Under the pieces are notes generated by a model. It was not told where the DNA came from and did no database searches. It saw only the letters and a list, made by a program, of their open reading frames with translations. A stretch of DNA of 64,000 nt from positions 1-64,000 of the forward strand of contig JAQGBZ010000016.1 in assembly GCA_034687125.1 (NCBI GenBank), read 5' to 3'. Each line of letters starts with the position of its first letter. Position 1 is the first letter of the stretch. A program made the position numbers and the translations under genes. Shown here in pieces: positions 29,410-42,358 of the stretch. Source of the DNA: Neelides folsomi (lineage: Eukaryota > Arthropoda > Collembola > Neelipleona > Neelidae).

Positions 29410-31190
29410 TCTGCTGAGAGACCTGAACCCAATTCAAGACTGGAGATTTATTATTGAATCTGGAACTTATTTAATTTTTTAAAAAAGAGACATATCTTGC
29501 CAAAGTTTGAAATATATTAATTCACATTAATCTTTAATTGTGCACGATAAGTGATTAATGAAACTTATTTAACTTCGGTGTTTTTATAATTCTGGTATTA
29601 ATTCCATATTCGAGTCAGATTATCCCATTCATGTATTTTCTATTACTGTTGATAATTTATTCTATTTTCGCTTGAAATTATATAAATGAATGACAACAAC
29701 TAATACCTAGTTACATATTTTACAATTTTATATACCATCCATTTTATGATAAAATATAATGAAACTTAATGTGCTTAAAATTCATTACCATATTTGAGAA
29801 TCTCCATACTCCATGTACATACTTAACAAAAGGATTCTAAACTCGAACTTTCATAAATAATAAAAAATGATTGATTTATATTCTCTTGCTGACATTGAAT
29901 TGAGGGATAAATTTAAATCACATTGTCACAAAAAACCACTTAATACATAATTTTTAGAATTGAATAAATCGGCAATTTAACAAAATTTTGACAGATAATT
30001 TAAACTTAATAATTTAAAAGAAGTTTTTCAATGATCTAATCATGACCTAATAGTTAATATAAAAATATGGACACGGAAGTAAATTAATAGTTATATAAAA
30101 TACATTATATGAACTAAAAAGATAACTACTTAAAGCCTAATAAACTTTGAGCTGGCTTGTTTCATCAAATCCCGCAGAATGCCCACCGTTGCGAATTATG
30201 AACGAGGTTCCATCATAATTTTCATAATGCATCCTTCTTTTTCCCCTCTTCACAAAGAGATGTAGGCTCATGTAGGTAACCTCTTAATGGAACTGTGTCA
30301 ATTACAACTCTACGTCAATCACAAAGAGTTCCATTAAAAGGTTGTCCTCAATTGATATGGAGAAATGTCGAGGGCGAAGTTGGAATAGGAAGGATGTTGT
30401 CTTTGGGAGAAGATGGGGGCCTCCTTCTGTAGTCCGCCATTAAATAAATAAAATTGACAATTAATATACAAATAGTTGTTATGATGAAAATGAGAATGAA
30501 GTATGTAAACTAACCGTTTGAGACTCATCTGACCCTTGGTCACTAAAAGTATCAACTAAGTTAACTATGCATAACGCCGTTTAACTAACTGACATCTGAC
30601 GTGACATAACTTTAATGGGATAATGAGTCAAGACATCAGTCTCTCATTTTACTGTTAGAACGGCTTTAAGGCCAAGGATATCTAGAAATCTTACATACAT
30701 TCTTTAATATGTATATGATACCTGTATATAACATATATTTAAACATATAATTTTAATATTATCCCTTTATGCATATTTTCATATTTGAGTACATTTATGT
30801 ATAATTTGCATATTTGAAATAATTCAAAAAGTCAATTGAGCAATTGTGACATGAATTAAATGAAGAAATTAATTACTGCGAACCATGTAGATATGATATT
30901 GAGAAATATGATTTATATTTAAAATAAAAGTTTAATTTGAGTTGAAGTGGCGTTTTATTTTCATTATGATCAGTTATGTTCTGTACAATATCTACAGCGG
31001 CCCCAACTCCGCTTCCCACCCAGTTTTACAAACTTCTTTTCTCTTTTTTTATGAACACATTTTTGTCATCCATTTACACTTTTTTTTTATTTTTTTATTT
31101 TAAAGAAATATTTTTTGCCATTTTTTTGGGGGAGGAGGGGAGAGGAGGCTACTTGGGGGCCAGTCTTCATTTCACTCTTACGAGATTGCA
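29410..31190. other. Convergent spacer, no gene seen
   Basis: Between the 3' ends of the zinc-finger gene (+) and CSDE1 (-). Mainly AT-rich. 30170-30440 is more complex and contains a hairpin listed separately; 31060-31130 is a long T-rich tract just beyond the CSDE1 stop, probably its 3' UTR. Confidence 0.4.
30278..30344 (+). other. Hairpin-forming inverted repeat
   Basis: AACCTCTTAATGGAACT at 30278-30294 is nearly the reverse complement of AGTTCCATTAAAAGGTT at 30328-30344, one mismatch in 17, with a loop of about 33 bases. It could be a small-RNA precursor or a chance palindrome; no conserved seed recognised. Confidence 0.35.
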
Positions 31191-34100
31191 TTAAGGGCGG
31201 GGACGAGGGCGGGAAAACCCCCTAGTTCCGTCAGGCCCAAGCGGCTGCCGGACCACAATGACTCGCGCTCCGCTTTCGTCCACGCTCGCTTTCGATAGAC
31301 GATTGAGGAGACGCTCCGGCCGTTGACTCTCCCTGACAACCAAAATTAATTAATTAATTATCAAAATATAGTAAGATGAATTAATTGTATTATGTATATC
31401 ATATCAAAAATAAATATATATCATTGTGAATAAATTATTACCCGAGCTTGACAACGGAGCAGGCCGAGGATTTCCCGTTTCTCGGGTTCTGGAGAATCAC
31501 GAATTCAACTTCATCTCCAGGATTGAGATGAAGGTGGTCCTTAACTTCTGACATATGGAAAAACAATTTCTTGCCATCTTCCAACTCGTACGAAAGGAAC
31601 CCGTATTGTCCTACACAATCAAACCATTAAAATCCCTCATTCCAATCATTAAATAAATAATTACTATTAGGACGTGAGTTTATTTAAGAAATTGAAATTA
31701 CCTTTAACAGCCTCCACAGTGGCTCGTAGCTTTTTTCTTATAGCTCGTATGTTGACGGGCTTTCGGGAGGCGTCGAGTTGAAAGTCGACGAGTTCGCCAT
31801 TGACAAGGATCTCCTTCTTGTTGAGCAGAGAAATAATGCCGAAAGGGTAAGGCGTCCCTTCGCTGTCTTCAATAAGGCCACTATACTCGGTCTGGTCGGG
31901 GTTGGCTCCACGCAGGGGACGTGTCACCACTCCGTTGATCACTTCAGGGAAAACGGCAGCTCGCCCGATGGTCCCGCGAGGAAGGGGCTTGACCATGTCG
32001 GCCGCCCGCTTTCCGCTCACGCTTCCCTTCCGACTCACCACGTACTCAACTTCTTGTCCAACCTCCAACCCACCAAAATCTCCCACAAGGCAACTGAATA
32101 AAACAATAAAAGTCAAATAGAAAAATCATAATTTCTCCAATTAAAACTCAAAATTAAAATAAACCTTACCTTGAATGAAAGAAAATTTCCCCATCTTGAG
32201 CCATGGTTTCGATGAATCCGAAGCCATCTTTGAGGGCGGCGATGAATCCCTTCATGACAAATCTTGCCTGAGGAGTTGTTGGGGCGGAATGTCGGTCGTC
32301 CTCCTCCTCCTCTTCTTCTTCTTCTTCTTCCTCCTCTTCGGAGGATTCCAATGGATCTAAAACTTCCTTCATTCGACTCGGGAGATCTTCTGCGACGAGG
32401 CCACATGGCTCCGGATCGTCGGCATCGTCGGCTCGGATATTCGCCGCGATCATCTCACGATTACGTCGGATTTGATGAATGTCGAATTTGACCTACAAAA
32501 ATTTAAATAATTGATTCATCTTGAACAGTATTATTATTTTTAATATTTGTATACACATGGAATATTAATATATACATGGAATTAATTAACTATTTTATAA
32601 ATCAATTAACTACAGAATGATTAGAGATTCGTGAAATACTTCGATTTTAACTTTTCACTATTCCATCAACACCCGGCAAGATTTTTGGGTTTCCACCCAT
32701 ATTTAACAAAAATTTTACTTTAAAAGTATATAATGTAAAATATTGTTAAGATAAGAACAAAAATTTTGGCCGAAAACGTTGATTATAATCGTTTCACGAA
32801 TCTCTGTTCACCCCCTGTATTTCATAAATTAATTATAAACCTTTGTTCCAATCCTGATGTTCCTAAGGTTTTTACAGTCCTTCCAATGAAAGAGTATCGT
32901 CTCCTCCTCTCCCCACCCGGGAGAAGAGTAGGCGAGGAGTCCGGGCTCAGATCCTTCAGGAGGAGCTGAGGAGGGTTCATGGAGACCTTGGATCAGGCGA
33001 TCCGTGACCGTCTGTGGGAGTCCGAGGTTTGTGAGGGAAGGAAGGAGGCCAGCGAGGGCTTCTTCAGACACCCATGTGGAGGACGGCTCCCGAACCACCC
33101 GTCCGAACACTCCGATCCGAACAGGAACTTCAAACTGAACCTTCCCAGGGCTAAGGTACTTGATACGAATCGCCGAGTTGCGAACTGGACTCGTAGAATC
33201 CTTCAAAAACAAATTAAAATCTCAACTAATGATCAATTGATAAAATTGTTGAATTATTGAATAGATAATCTTACGGGCACGATGGTGAATTGGACGTCGT
33301 CGCCAGCCTTGGGATTTCTATTCGAATCAAGAATCTCCGAAGTTCGAAAATACATTTTTGTATCCCGCTCGGCACATGTGATGAACCCAGTGGTCCCCTA
33401 AAAATCATTTCCATTAAATTCTAATTCAATATTTGGATCCCTATCCGGAATATTAATTGTGAAATATAAAGAAATCCACCTTGACACTCGAAATGACTCC
33501 TTCTTCTCTTCGTTCGCCAGAGACGGTGAAAGATTCCTCAAGGAATCGAATGTTGGTGGCTCGTTGGGAGCGATCCCTTCGATCCACGGCGAGTCTGAAC
33601 TGGACCCAATCTCCATGGCGGAGTGTGAAAGACCCTCCTTGGTCCTTTTCCCCAAAGAGAACTTCCAATTCTTGGCGATCCGGCCCACGATAACGAAGTC
33701 GCCCTTCCTTGCCCTCTGCCCTAGGAGTGGGACCAACAGGGACTGAAGGCCCGCTCTTATCGATCGGCTTCAGCACTTGGCCTTTCAACGTATCAGTCCC
33801 TACGTCCTCGAAGACGACTGTGCCAGGGGGGAGTTTTGTGATGGCGGAAGCCACTTCCTTCCCATTCCTTGTCAGGATATTAAATTCAACATTGTCTCCC
33901 ACGACGACCCCGTCTGATGGCCGAGTTTCGCTGAAGTGAAAGAAAATCTCCTTCGCTACGTCGGCCCTCTCGATGAACCCAAACGCATCCTTAATGTTGG
34001 ATACGAGTCCTTTGTATCTCACAGGGGCGGCGGGGTTCTCCAGTCTAACGTATCGGGCCGTCAAATTCCCGCTCCTACTGGCAAACCCACATTTCAAAGT

Positions 34101-35773
34101 TTAAATCTCCTTCGTCCTTAATGAGAATTGTGGGGATAAAACCCTTTGCAAATTACACACACTTTCTCTCTTTACCCATTAAAATAACAATAATTTAAAT
34201 GAATAACCATATGATTGGTAAAAGTAGTATGAAAAGGGGAAAGTCTAAGACTCATTTGAACATAAATTGGGTAATTAATTGTGAAACAATCCAACCATTA
34301 GATTTCCCTTATGAGCCCACGAGTAAGAACAATGATAAGATTAATATGGAAAAAGGAAATGGATAAAATTGACCGGAAGACCCATATGCTAGATAAAACA
34401 TGGTAGCTTGGATTATACGGCGGAACTAAAAAATACATAAATTATATATGTATATATAAATGGTTTAAATAATCCAATAAAAGGATATTTAAAAACGATT
34501 GTAATTTGCAAAGGGTTTAACAATTGAGGAAAAGATGTTTTGCCTCTGATTGGTTGCAATTTGGAAGGAGACGGCATCGCCGGTGGAGAGAACCACATTG
34601 CCCTCGATGTCGTCAGCGGCGTACGGAAGGAAAAAGCACTCGCCGCGGTTCTCATAACTGATCCGCCCTTGGAGTTCACCCGAAGATGAACTCTCGTGAT
34701 GAAGCTCCGTCGTGACCGTACCCGACACTCGCTCTTCACTTAGCACCTAAACACCCCAAACAATCGAATTAGCAATTGGATATTCACCATTTTATAATTA
34801 ATAAGTATTAAAGTAACAAGGCTTGTTAAAATTCCCAAATGCATGAGGTGCATGATGGGACCAAATTAAAAATGTAATTGATAATCAAAGATGAAATACT
34901 TTTAATTGGATATGGAAGCTCAACATTATGGCGAAATTCGCGAAAGAGATTTGGGAATATATTTTGTTCAAATACGTTTACAAATTGAGAACGGACGTTG
35001 ATGAATATGTTTTAATGTAGACCATGGGTTTTATCTTTTAAACTTACGACTTCGGGTCCAATTTTCGTTACAGAGGAAGCAATTGGCTTCCCAGTCCGTC
35101 TATCATACGTCATCTCGAACTCGACGGGGTCGCCGAGTTTCAAATGTTCGATGGTTCCCTCGAACTGTGAGAAGTGGAAGAAAAGACGGGCTTGTCGCTC
35201 GCAACATTGGATAAATCCGTAAGAGTGCTGGAAATCATTACATAATTAAAATGATGAAGTGGGAGGTCATGACTCTGGGCTTACCAGAAGCTTTTCAATG
35301 ATCCCCGTCTCTCGGACGCCCTGGTTGAAGTTGTCGCCGCCCTGGTCGCGCGAGTCCCTCTGGGGCGGGTCGCGGAAGAAGGACGAGCCCCCATTGTGGT
35401 GTGATATGTCATCGAAGTTGGGGGTGGGGTCAGGTGGCCGGAGGGTCTCGTCGATCGAGAACGTCGTGATCGGGAACTTGGGCGATGGGTTGAAGGGCGG
35501 GGAGTGAGGGGGGCCGCCGAAGGTGGGCGATGACGGGGCGAAGGTTGGGGACTTTGGCGGCGGCGGGGCTCCGGGGCCGGCGGGGTCCTTGGGGTTGAAG
35601 AACCCGAAGGATGACATGGATGCGAAGGGGTCGAAGAAGGAGGGCGGTCCGTTGTTGGCACTTTGGGTCTGGTCGGGTCGGGCCATGGCCTGGTTCAGGA
35701 GGGCCTTGAGGTCCAGGAGCGGTGAACCCGGGTCGCCGTTCATCCCCCGCCCGCCCGAGTAGTTCCACGCCAT
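31191..35773 (-). CDS. CSDE1: UNR/CSDE1 cold-shock-domain RNA-binding protein
   Basis: A cytoplasmic RNA-binding regulator of translation and mRNA stability. Ten exons: 35773-35285, 35227-35048, 34746-34544, 34077-33480, 33397-33275, 33200-32841, 32492-32170, 32093-31702, 31610-31442, 31332-31191; 992 residues (human about 800). Canonical cold-shock domains: SYGFIQCCERQARLFFHFSQ, DAFGFIERADVAKEIFFHFS, TTGFITCAERDTKMYF (degenerate), DGFGFIETMAQDGEIFFHS, and QYGFLSYELEDGKKLFFHMS, with non-canonical ones between. The C-terminal SUZ-C motif is VRQPLGPDGTRGFS. Extra here: a Pro/Ser/Phe-rich N-terminal region of about 155 residues, and an acidic Glu run before the fourth canonical domain. Intron 3 appears to use a GC donor (CAGAG|GCAAAA); no GT donor nearby keeps phase. 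Confidence 0.95.
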
Positions 35774-36114
35774 TCCTTGACTTGAAGATTATCACAGCGA
35801 GAAACAGTCGACCCGAGGGAACCACCACGGGCCACAATCAGCTCCCACCACCCACAGAGGGCGCACACAAGAAATCAACGGCCTCTCGATCCTCCACAAA
35901 CAACTCTTTATTTATCTAATAGTGATCTCGTTCGGCGAGAAGACCCCGGGTCACGAGTCCAGGTCGCAGAGAGGCCTCCAGACTCCGGATGCTCAGTCTG
36001 CAAAGGAACACAATGGAATGAGTCCGGACACTTGAAACCCCCTCCCTTGCCCTCCCTTTTCCGAGTAGGACAAAAATAAAGTCCGAACACACCTTGATCG
36101 GGGATTAAAGGGGT
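35774..36114. other. CSDE1 5' region and ATP10 3' end
   Basis: Short spacer between two minus-strand genes. The GC-richer part just above 35773 is likely the CSDE1 promoter and 5' UTR. No extra gene. Confidence 0.45.
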
Positions 36115-39100
36115 TTAAGTCCCTTGGTGTGTTTTAAAGTACCTCGGGATGAGTGCGAGGACGGTGGTGAGGACCACGCAGAGCCAATGCGTTGGAGACC
36201 CGATCAGACGATGAATCACCTTGTACGGGGCCTCGTAGCCCAAACACGAAGCGCAAATGCTGTTGTAGGAGAAGGCGAAGATATAAAAGGCCGCAACGGA
36301 GGCGGCCAAGGAAGCACCGTGCAGCCACGTCCACGACCGCGACTCGACTGCCATGTGACCAAGCATGGTGATCATGCAAGACACGACGATCGTCGTCCCG
36401 AACTCTCCCATTCCAACATCCGTCCCTGCGTAGGTCTAAAAATATCCAGGTTTATAATTAACCATAAAAATACTAAAGATTAATATTCCCATAAGATAAG
36501 TTAATAATTTACCATTTCCGAATAAAAGAATTAACTACATACTTTACTAATTATATCATTGTATATATATATATATATATATTAAAGAATAAATAAACAA
36601 AGAGGTTTGATACGTTTGTAAAACCTACTTATAAAAGAAGTGTAAACATTTCACCATTATTTATTTTGATATACAAATATACAATATTAATTATATAATT
36701 ATAGACGATAGTAGTGAATGGCATAAAATATATGTTTTTATTGTTAGTAATGAATTGATGTTAAAAAGTACCCCATAAGCGACGAAGAAGATGACCACGG
36801 ATTGGTAAAGGGCGTCGAGCATGTTGAGCCAAAAGGAATGCGGTTGATGAACGAGAGAGAGTCGTCCTTGGGTGTAGAGGTCAGGAAGGGCGAGGAGGAG
36901 GTCGGCGCTCGCATCCTGATCATAAACTCCAAGAGCGATCGGAGGCAGCGCAGTGAAAAATAAGTTGAACACCATCAGGTACACTTGGTCAACCATCACG
37001 GACCCTGACCAGCCATTTAAAAGCTGGTACCAGAAAATAACGAACACGAACGCCTATAAAAAACCATTCGCGTTTACTTCTCAAATTAAATATAAAGTTA
37101 AAAATTTATATTCAATTTAAATCTAAACTAAATATATCTAGGATATAAACTCTCTCGTATTATTAATTTAACGATTAAAAAACTTTAAATGGTAGCAACG
37201 TACAGCATTTTTGTAAAAGAAGTATAAAATCATCCTGGCAAGTCGATCATAAGACCAATGGCCATGCACGAGCAACAAACGCTCCAAGAACCGGAATTTT
37301 GAGATGGCAAAATCGGAGGCCATCACAGCTTGCATTCCTTCCTTTCCGCTGATTCCAACACCCACGTCGGCCCTTTGGATCATCGACACATCGTTAGCCC
37401 CATCCCCTGCAAAATTGGGAAATATTTTAATTAATCACTAATTAAATATGTTAATTAGTTAATGCATCAACATAACTCTTTAACTAATAAATCTTTAGAA
37501 TTAAGTAATTGATATGAGACAATCACCAATGGCGAGGGTTTTCATTCCAAGCTCATCCTTCACGGTGGTGACAATGACCGCCTTTTGCAAAGGTGTTGAT
37601 CTTGCACAGAGCACTGCGGCCGAGAGTCGGGCCAGAGAGAGGAAAGGAACCACAAGACCCGTTCGTCGATCCAAGATGTATGTCAAAGTCCGCCCGTCGA
37701 TGACAAGGGCCCGCCCTTTAGTGGGATTTTCTCTAGCAGATAAAAGGGCCGAGTTCAAAACCCTTTCTGTTTCATCTCGAGTTCGCCCACAAATGTGAAG
37801 GACCTCCATGGAAGGAGAAAATAGTTTGGATGAGAACGCGACGTTGAGGGCCGTTTCCTCTTTATCTCCCGTCAACACCCAAACTACGATTCCAGCCTAA
37901 GATAAAAACTCGTTAATAAAAAACCCCCCAAATTGATTTTGTAAATATTATAATTAATTAGAAATATAATAATTAATCCAATGGGTAATATTAAATTATA
38001 ATTAAATTATATTAACTAAATGCTTTGGAATACTTTTCTAAGAGCCTCAATGGTCTGAGGAACTCCATCTTGGAGTCGATCTTCGATCCCTGTAGCTCCA
38101 ACCAGCTCAAAGTTTTCTTCAAGTCGAGCATAGGCCTCATATAATCTTCGCTCACGATTGTCCATGGAATCCATTGCGGCTTTGTACACTTTCCTCCATT
38201 CCTCATATTCCGTTAAAGTAAGTGACCTCTGTCCCATGAGGAGAATTCGCAGGCCTTCTTTCGCATAGGCCTCCACGTGACCAATCGTCGCCTCACGTCT
38301 TTCTCTCTCCATTGTGCTCTCTAATGTAGGAAAAATCATTGTTCAAAAAATTTACTTTTTTACTATTCCTTTGAATATTAAAGTGAAAGGTTAATAGAAA
38401 TACGTACGTGGTCTGCGTAGTCTTGGAATGATGGCGGAGTCAGCTCCTTTTGATAGGAGAATCACATTGTGAGATGAAGGATCTCGGACGAGGACGGACA
38501 TTCGCTTCCTCACGGAATCAAAAGGGAAAGTGTGGAGGAGATCAAAATTTGTGAGGCGGCCGTTGGAGTTTAATCGAATCGTCCCAGCCCCCCGACCCAC
38601 AAGCTTGATGTCGTAAGCGAAGGCGGCTTCCACCAGGGCCAACTCGTCCGGTGATTCGGCCTCATAAAGAGGTCGGACACTCGGAGGTGACCCTCCTGGG
38701 CTTTCCTCACCTCTACCCAACCGACCCAACAGTGGCAATCGTCCAATGTGGAGGAACAACGGCCGAGGCGAATGACCCCCCAATGGACTTCCGTCTCCCG
38801 TCGTCGGAGTCCCTACAAATTAGTTAATCCTCAAACATTAATTTGTACTTCATTTGAAAATGACAGTGATGATAAATAAGATAATGAAGAATCAAGTTGA
38901 TAAGCAATTAAATAAAGTTGAATTCAATTAATTTAAATGACCTTCATCGGAGGAAGGGATTGGAGAGAGAGGGCGAGTGGGAAGGAATCGCGGTCTTCGT
39001 GTGGCTGGAACGGGAGGAACAGGCGAGTCGGCCTCGGAAATTGGAGAAAGCCTCGGGCTGAGGTCGTCGACCGGCGGGTCTTGGCTTTTAGGTACAACAA

Positions 39101-42100
39101 CTGTATTGCAAAGGGAGAGCACGCGGAAGAAATCCTTCACGACCCCTTCGCCGGAATTCACCGCTTCTTGCAAATTGGAATTGGCCGCGACTCGAGGAGC
39201 CGGAGCATTTGGGGCCACCTTGGCATGGACGTAATCCCGACCCCCGACTGAACAACGACGAAAGAGCATTTGATTCTCCGTTAAAGTCCCTGTCTTGTCC
39301 GAGAATACGTATTGGATCTGGAATTAAATCCAAACATTAATTGCCATCATTAAATTAAATACCAATCTTGTGCTTTATACAAAATATTCCAAAGTAGTTG
39401 TGGAGAGAAAATACAAATATATAATATCCAACCTGGCCCAGATCCTCAGGTATATTCATAGCACGACATTCGATCCTTTTATTTGACTCTGGATCGAATA
39501 AATTCCTGTCCGCTTGAATGTGATAAATTTGTAGAAGCTTCGTTAATTCAATTGTCACATAGAGAGAGAGCGGAATCATGACCTAAAACAATTCCATTTT
39601 TATTATTATACGAAATTATTTATAATCAGATTAAATTACAATTAATATAAATTACAGTATCATTCATACTTATATGGACACCCAAAAATGGCGGTTTTTA
39701 ATCAGATTCGGCGGGAATGGATAACCCTTATATTTTAATATGGTGACCCTCATTCTAGAAAACCATTTGCCATTATTCCATTATTAGGTAAACGTAGATA
39801 GGCCAAGATGGAAGGATTGAAGACTCCTCCAATCAAACCTTATCTCAGGAGACTCGCCAGAGAGAAATTAGGAAGAATTCAACTCTTTATAAAAATCGAA
39901 ATATGAATATGAAAAAAATCCACCCTCACCAGAAATCATTTGCTCGATATATCTCAGGGTTTTTAAGGGAGGAAATAAGAAGAAAATGAAACCAAGAGTA
40001 CTCTTCTGCAATATCAATTTCCAAATAGGAATGCAGACGGCGAACAGTGCTTGAGCGGCCAAGAAAGTTGACAGCAACAGAACACGACCGGTATATGCAG
40101 TTTAGAAAATAAGATGTCAAAATGATTGTCAAGAACGAGGGTCACTAAATAAAAATATACCGGTTATCCATTCACACCGAATCTGATTAAAAACCGCCAT
40201 TTGTGGGTGTCCATATAAGTATGAATGAGCCTGTACAATTAATATACCTGATTAAGTGAGATTTTTGCTTCAATATTAATGAATTAATTAAATATTAATA
40301 TTGTATTAAAAGTTATTTCCATATAAAATTAATTTCCATACTTGTAAAATGATAATAAAAGTGAGGAATGTTGAGACAGCGTCTGTGAACCCGTGGGACT
40401 CTTCGTACACGATCAGAAACGGCGGTGGGGGTTTTTGTGGAAAGGAAGCGAGCCAAAGGGTCGAGCCCACAGCCCCAACCAAACACAAAACTCCAAGGAT
40501 CACCACGCACCACATCACTTCGAGGTTCATCATCCGTTCAAGGCCCGTTCGCTTGTGTCGTGGACCGCCGTTGTTCAACATGGCCTTCGTCTCCCGTCCA
40601 GCATACACCACAAGAGCCTCCACATAATCCGTGTTTTTGAGAGTTGCCCCACGAAGGAGAAGATGTTCTTTCCCCACAGCCACACATTCCCCCTCGGGGT
40701 AGAGGACCGTCCCGTGGAAATGATACATTTTGGTCGTCGGCGGTCCCACACGCACCGGTGCTCGGAAATCCTTTCCCTCCTTGTCCCCCATTCCCCCGAT
40801 GGCCTCACGTTGCTTCAAACTGCTCTCGCCGTCAAGGTTCATCGTTTCGATGTAGCACAATCCGCCCGACTCGGAACTTCGGAGCACGAGGACGTCGGCT
40901 GGAATTCTCTCGTCGCAGTGGATCCGAACAACGTCGCCAACGTGGATGTCACGCCATTTCACTCCAATGAAATTATCCTCGGCCCTGAAATTTGTTCCCA
41001 CATTGATATTTTAGTTAAATGAGTATTTAAACATTGGATCTGCATTTTACTTGCATTAATTTACTTGATTGATTTTGAAATAAATTTTTAGGTTCATTTT
41101 AACTTAAATTTATTTTTTCGACATGTGATTGAGATTAAGAAGTGGGAAATAGTTGAGAGGGACCAATAATGCCAAATGAACACGCAAGAAGTCAAAAAAA
41201 AGAATTGAAAAGGAAGGATTAAATTATTTACTCAATATGGTCGTGTACAAGATTCCGAACATGAAAAAGAGTATCGAGATGAATATTTTAAAAACCTGAG
41301 CTTCGTTCGGACAATAAAATGCAAAAAATAATCAATATTGACACGACAGTAGAGAGATAAAAAATAATGTAGAGCAAATAAATTAATTATTTAACTAATC
41401 CATTCCCTTTGCCGCAAACCACTCAATAACACAGCATAGGTAGAAAAGAATCATGTAAGAAATGTTGAAACAACTTGTTGAACATTTACGATCTCTTAAT
41501 TGCCATAAAAATAACAATGAAAAATTGAATTAAATTGACTGTTAAACCAATTAATTTATAATTTTAAAATTGCACCTTAATTACAAAACAGTTTAAAGTG
41601 AATGTAGGTAAATGCTTTTAAAGTTTATTTTAAAATTGTTAAGAATGAAAAAAATCTTACGGTGAGAAGACTCTTGATGAAAGATTGTTCACTGCTTTGT
41701 CCGATGTGGATCTTCGCCTGTCTTCGAACAAATCCTTGATGGCGGTCACCCCGAGGACGAACACGACCGGCAGCATGGCAATTTCCTTCCCGAATGCTGA
41801 AATGGCCGGGATCCAGTTGAGCAACACGATGGAGATGAAGTACAAGTTGGCGAAACGATGGAATTGTTCAAACAGGTTGAGGGGCAGGAAGGTCATGGCG
41901 GTGTATTTGGTGGTCCGAATCTCGTTCCCGGCAAAGACCATTGACAGGTCAGGGGGCGGGAGTGAAGTATTGGGATACACTTCCCGCTGCGACCCTTCCT
42001 CCGCCCCTACCCGCCTCCAGAAGAAAAACCTTGACTTGCCCGGAGACTTCTGCTGTCGGAGAGTGTAGATGGACTCGGACCGGGAGGCTTGTCTGGAATG

Positions 42101-42358
42101 TGACCGCCATGCCTCTCCCGACCCGCCACCGGAGATCCGATCGGTGTGAGAGGGCGGGAGGGTGAATTCGGTCCTCGAGGCGGCCCGTTCTTTCAAGTTG
42201 TTCTCCTCGAGGACGGTGGATGCTCCCTGTGACGCTGCCCGGACATGGGTCTTTTTCTTGAGTACCGGGAGGAGGTCACCACCCCCGCCGTGACTCACAC
42301 TCCGAGTGTGACCTCGCGGCGGAGGAAACACGTAGGTCTTGCCCTCCGCCGCACTCAT
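36115..42358 (-). CDS. ATP10: P4-type phospholipid flippase, ATP10 class
   Basis: Membrane ATPase moving phospholipid from the outer to the inner leaflet; vertebrate ATP10A/B prefer phosphatidylcholine or glucosylceramide. Ten exons: 42358-41661, 40984-40342, 39582-39433, 39317-38942, 38812-38408, 38320-38034, 37896-37527, 37406-37204, 37053-36772, 36435-36115; 1244 residues. Motifs in order: first membrane pair around [15 protein letters not shown], actuator LDGESSLKQ (family usually DGET), membrane [14 protein letters not shown] (family PISL), phosphorylation site [13 protein letters not shown], nucleotide domain [19 protein letters not shown] and KGADS, hinge [30 protein letters not shown], then C-terminal membrane helices. 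The order and the [18 protein letters not shown] stretch follow ATP10A closely. The cytoplasmic tail after the last helix is very short. Confidence 0.95.
36562..36583. repeat. (TA)n microsatellite
   Basis: Pure alternating TA run in the last intron of the ATP10 gene. Confidence 0.8.
39655..40233. mobile_element. Tc1/mariner-type MITE in ATP10 intron 2
   Basis: A 579-bp element with imperfect terminal inverted repeats of about 100 bp (39655-39758 and 40131-40233), sharing CATTCATACTTATATGG and AATGGCGGTTTTTAATCAG. Ends read CAG...CTG and are flanked by TA on both sides (39653-39654 and 40234-40235), the target duplication of the Tc1/mariner (IS630) superfamily. The interior of about 370 bp has no transposase, so it is a non-autonomous element. 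The two arms differ at several positions, so the insertion is not brand new. Confidence 0.85.

Noticed and set aside
39868-40132. Extra ATP10 exons or a transposase in intron 2
   Set aside because: These minus-strand frames lie inside the MITE, overlap each other, break the tight join between LTFIIILQ and VMIPLSLY, and show no transposase motif.
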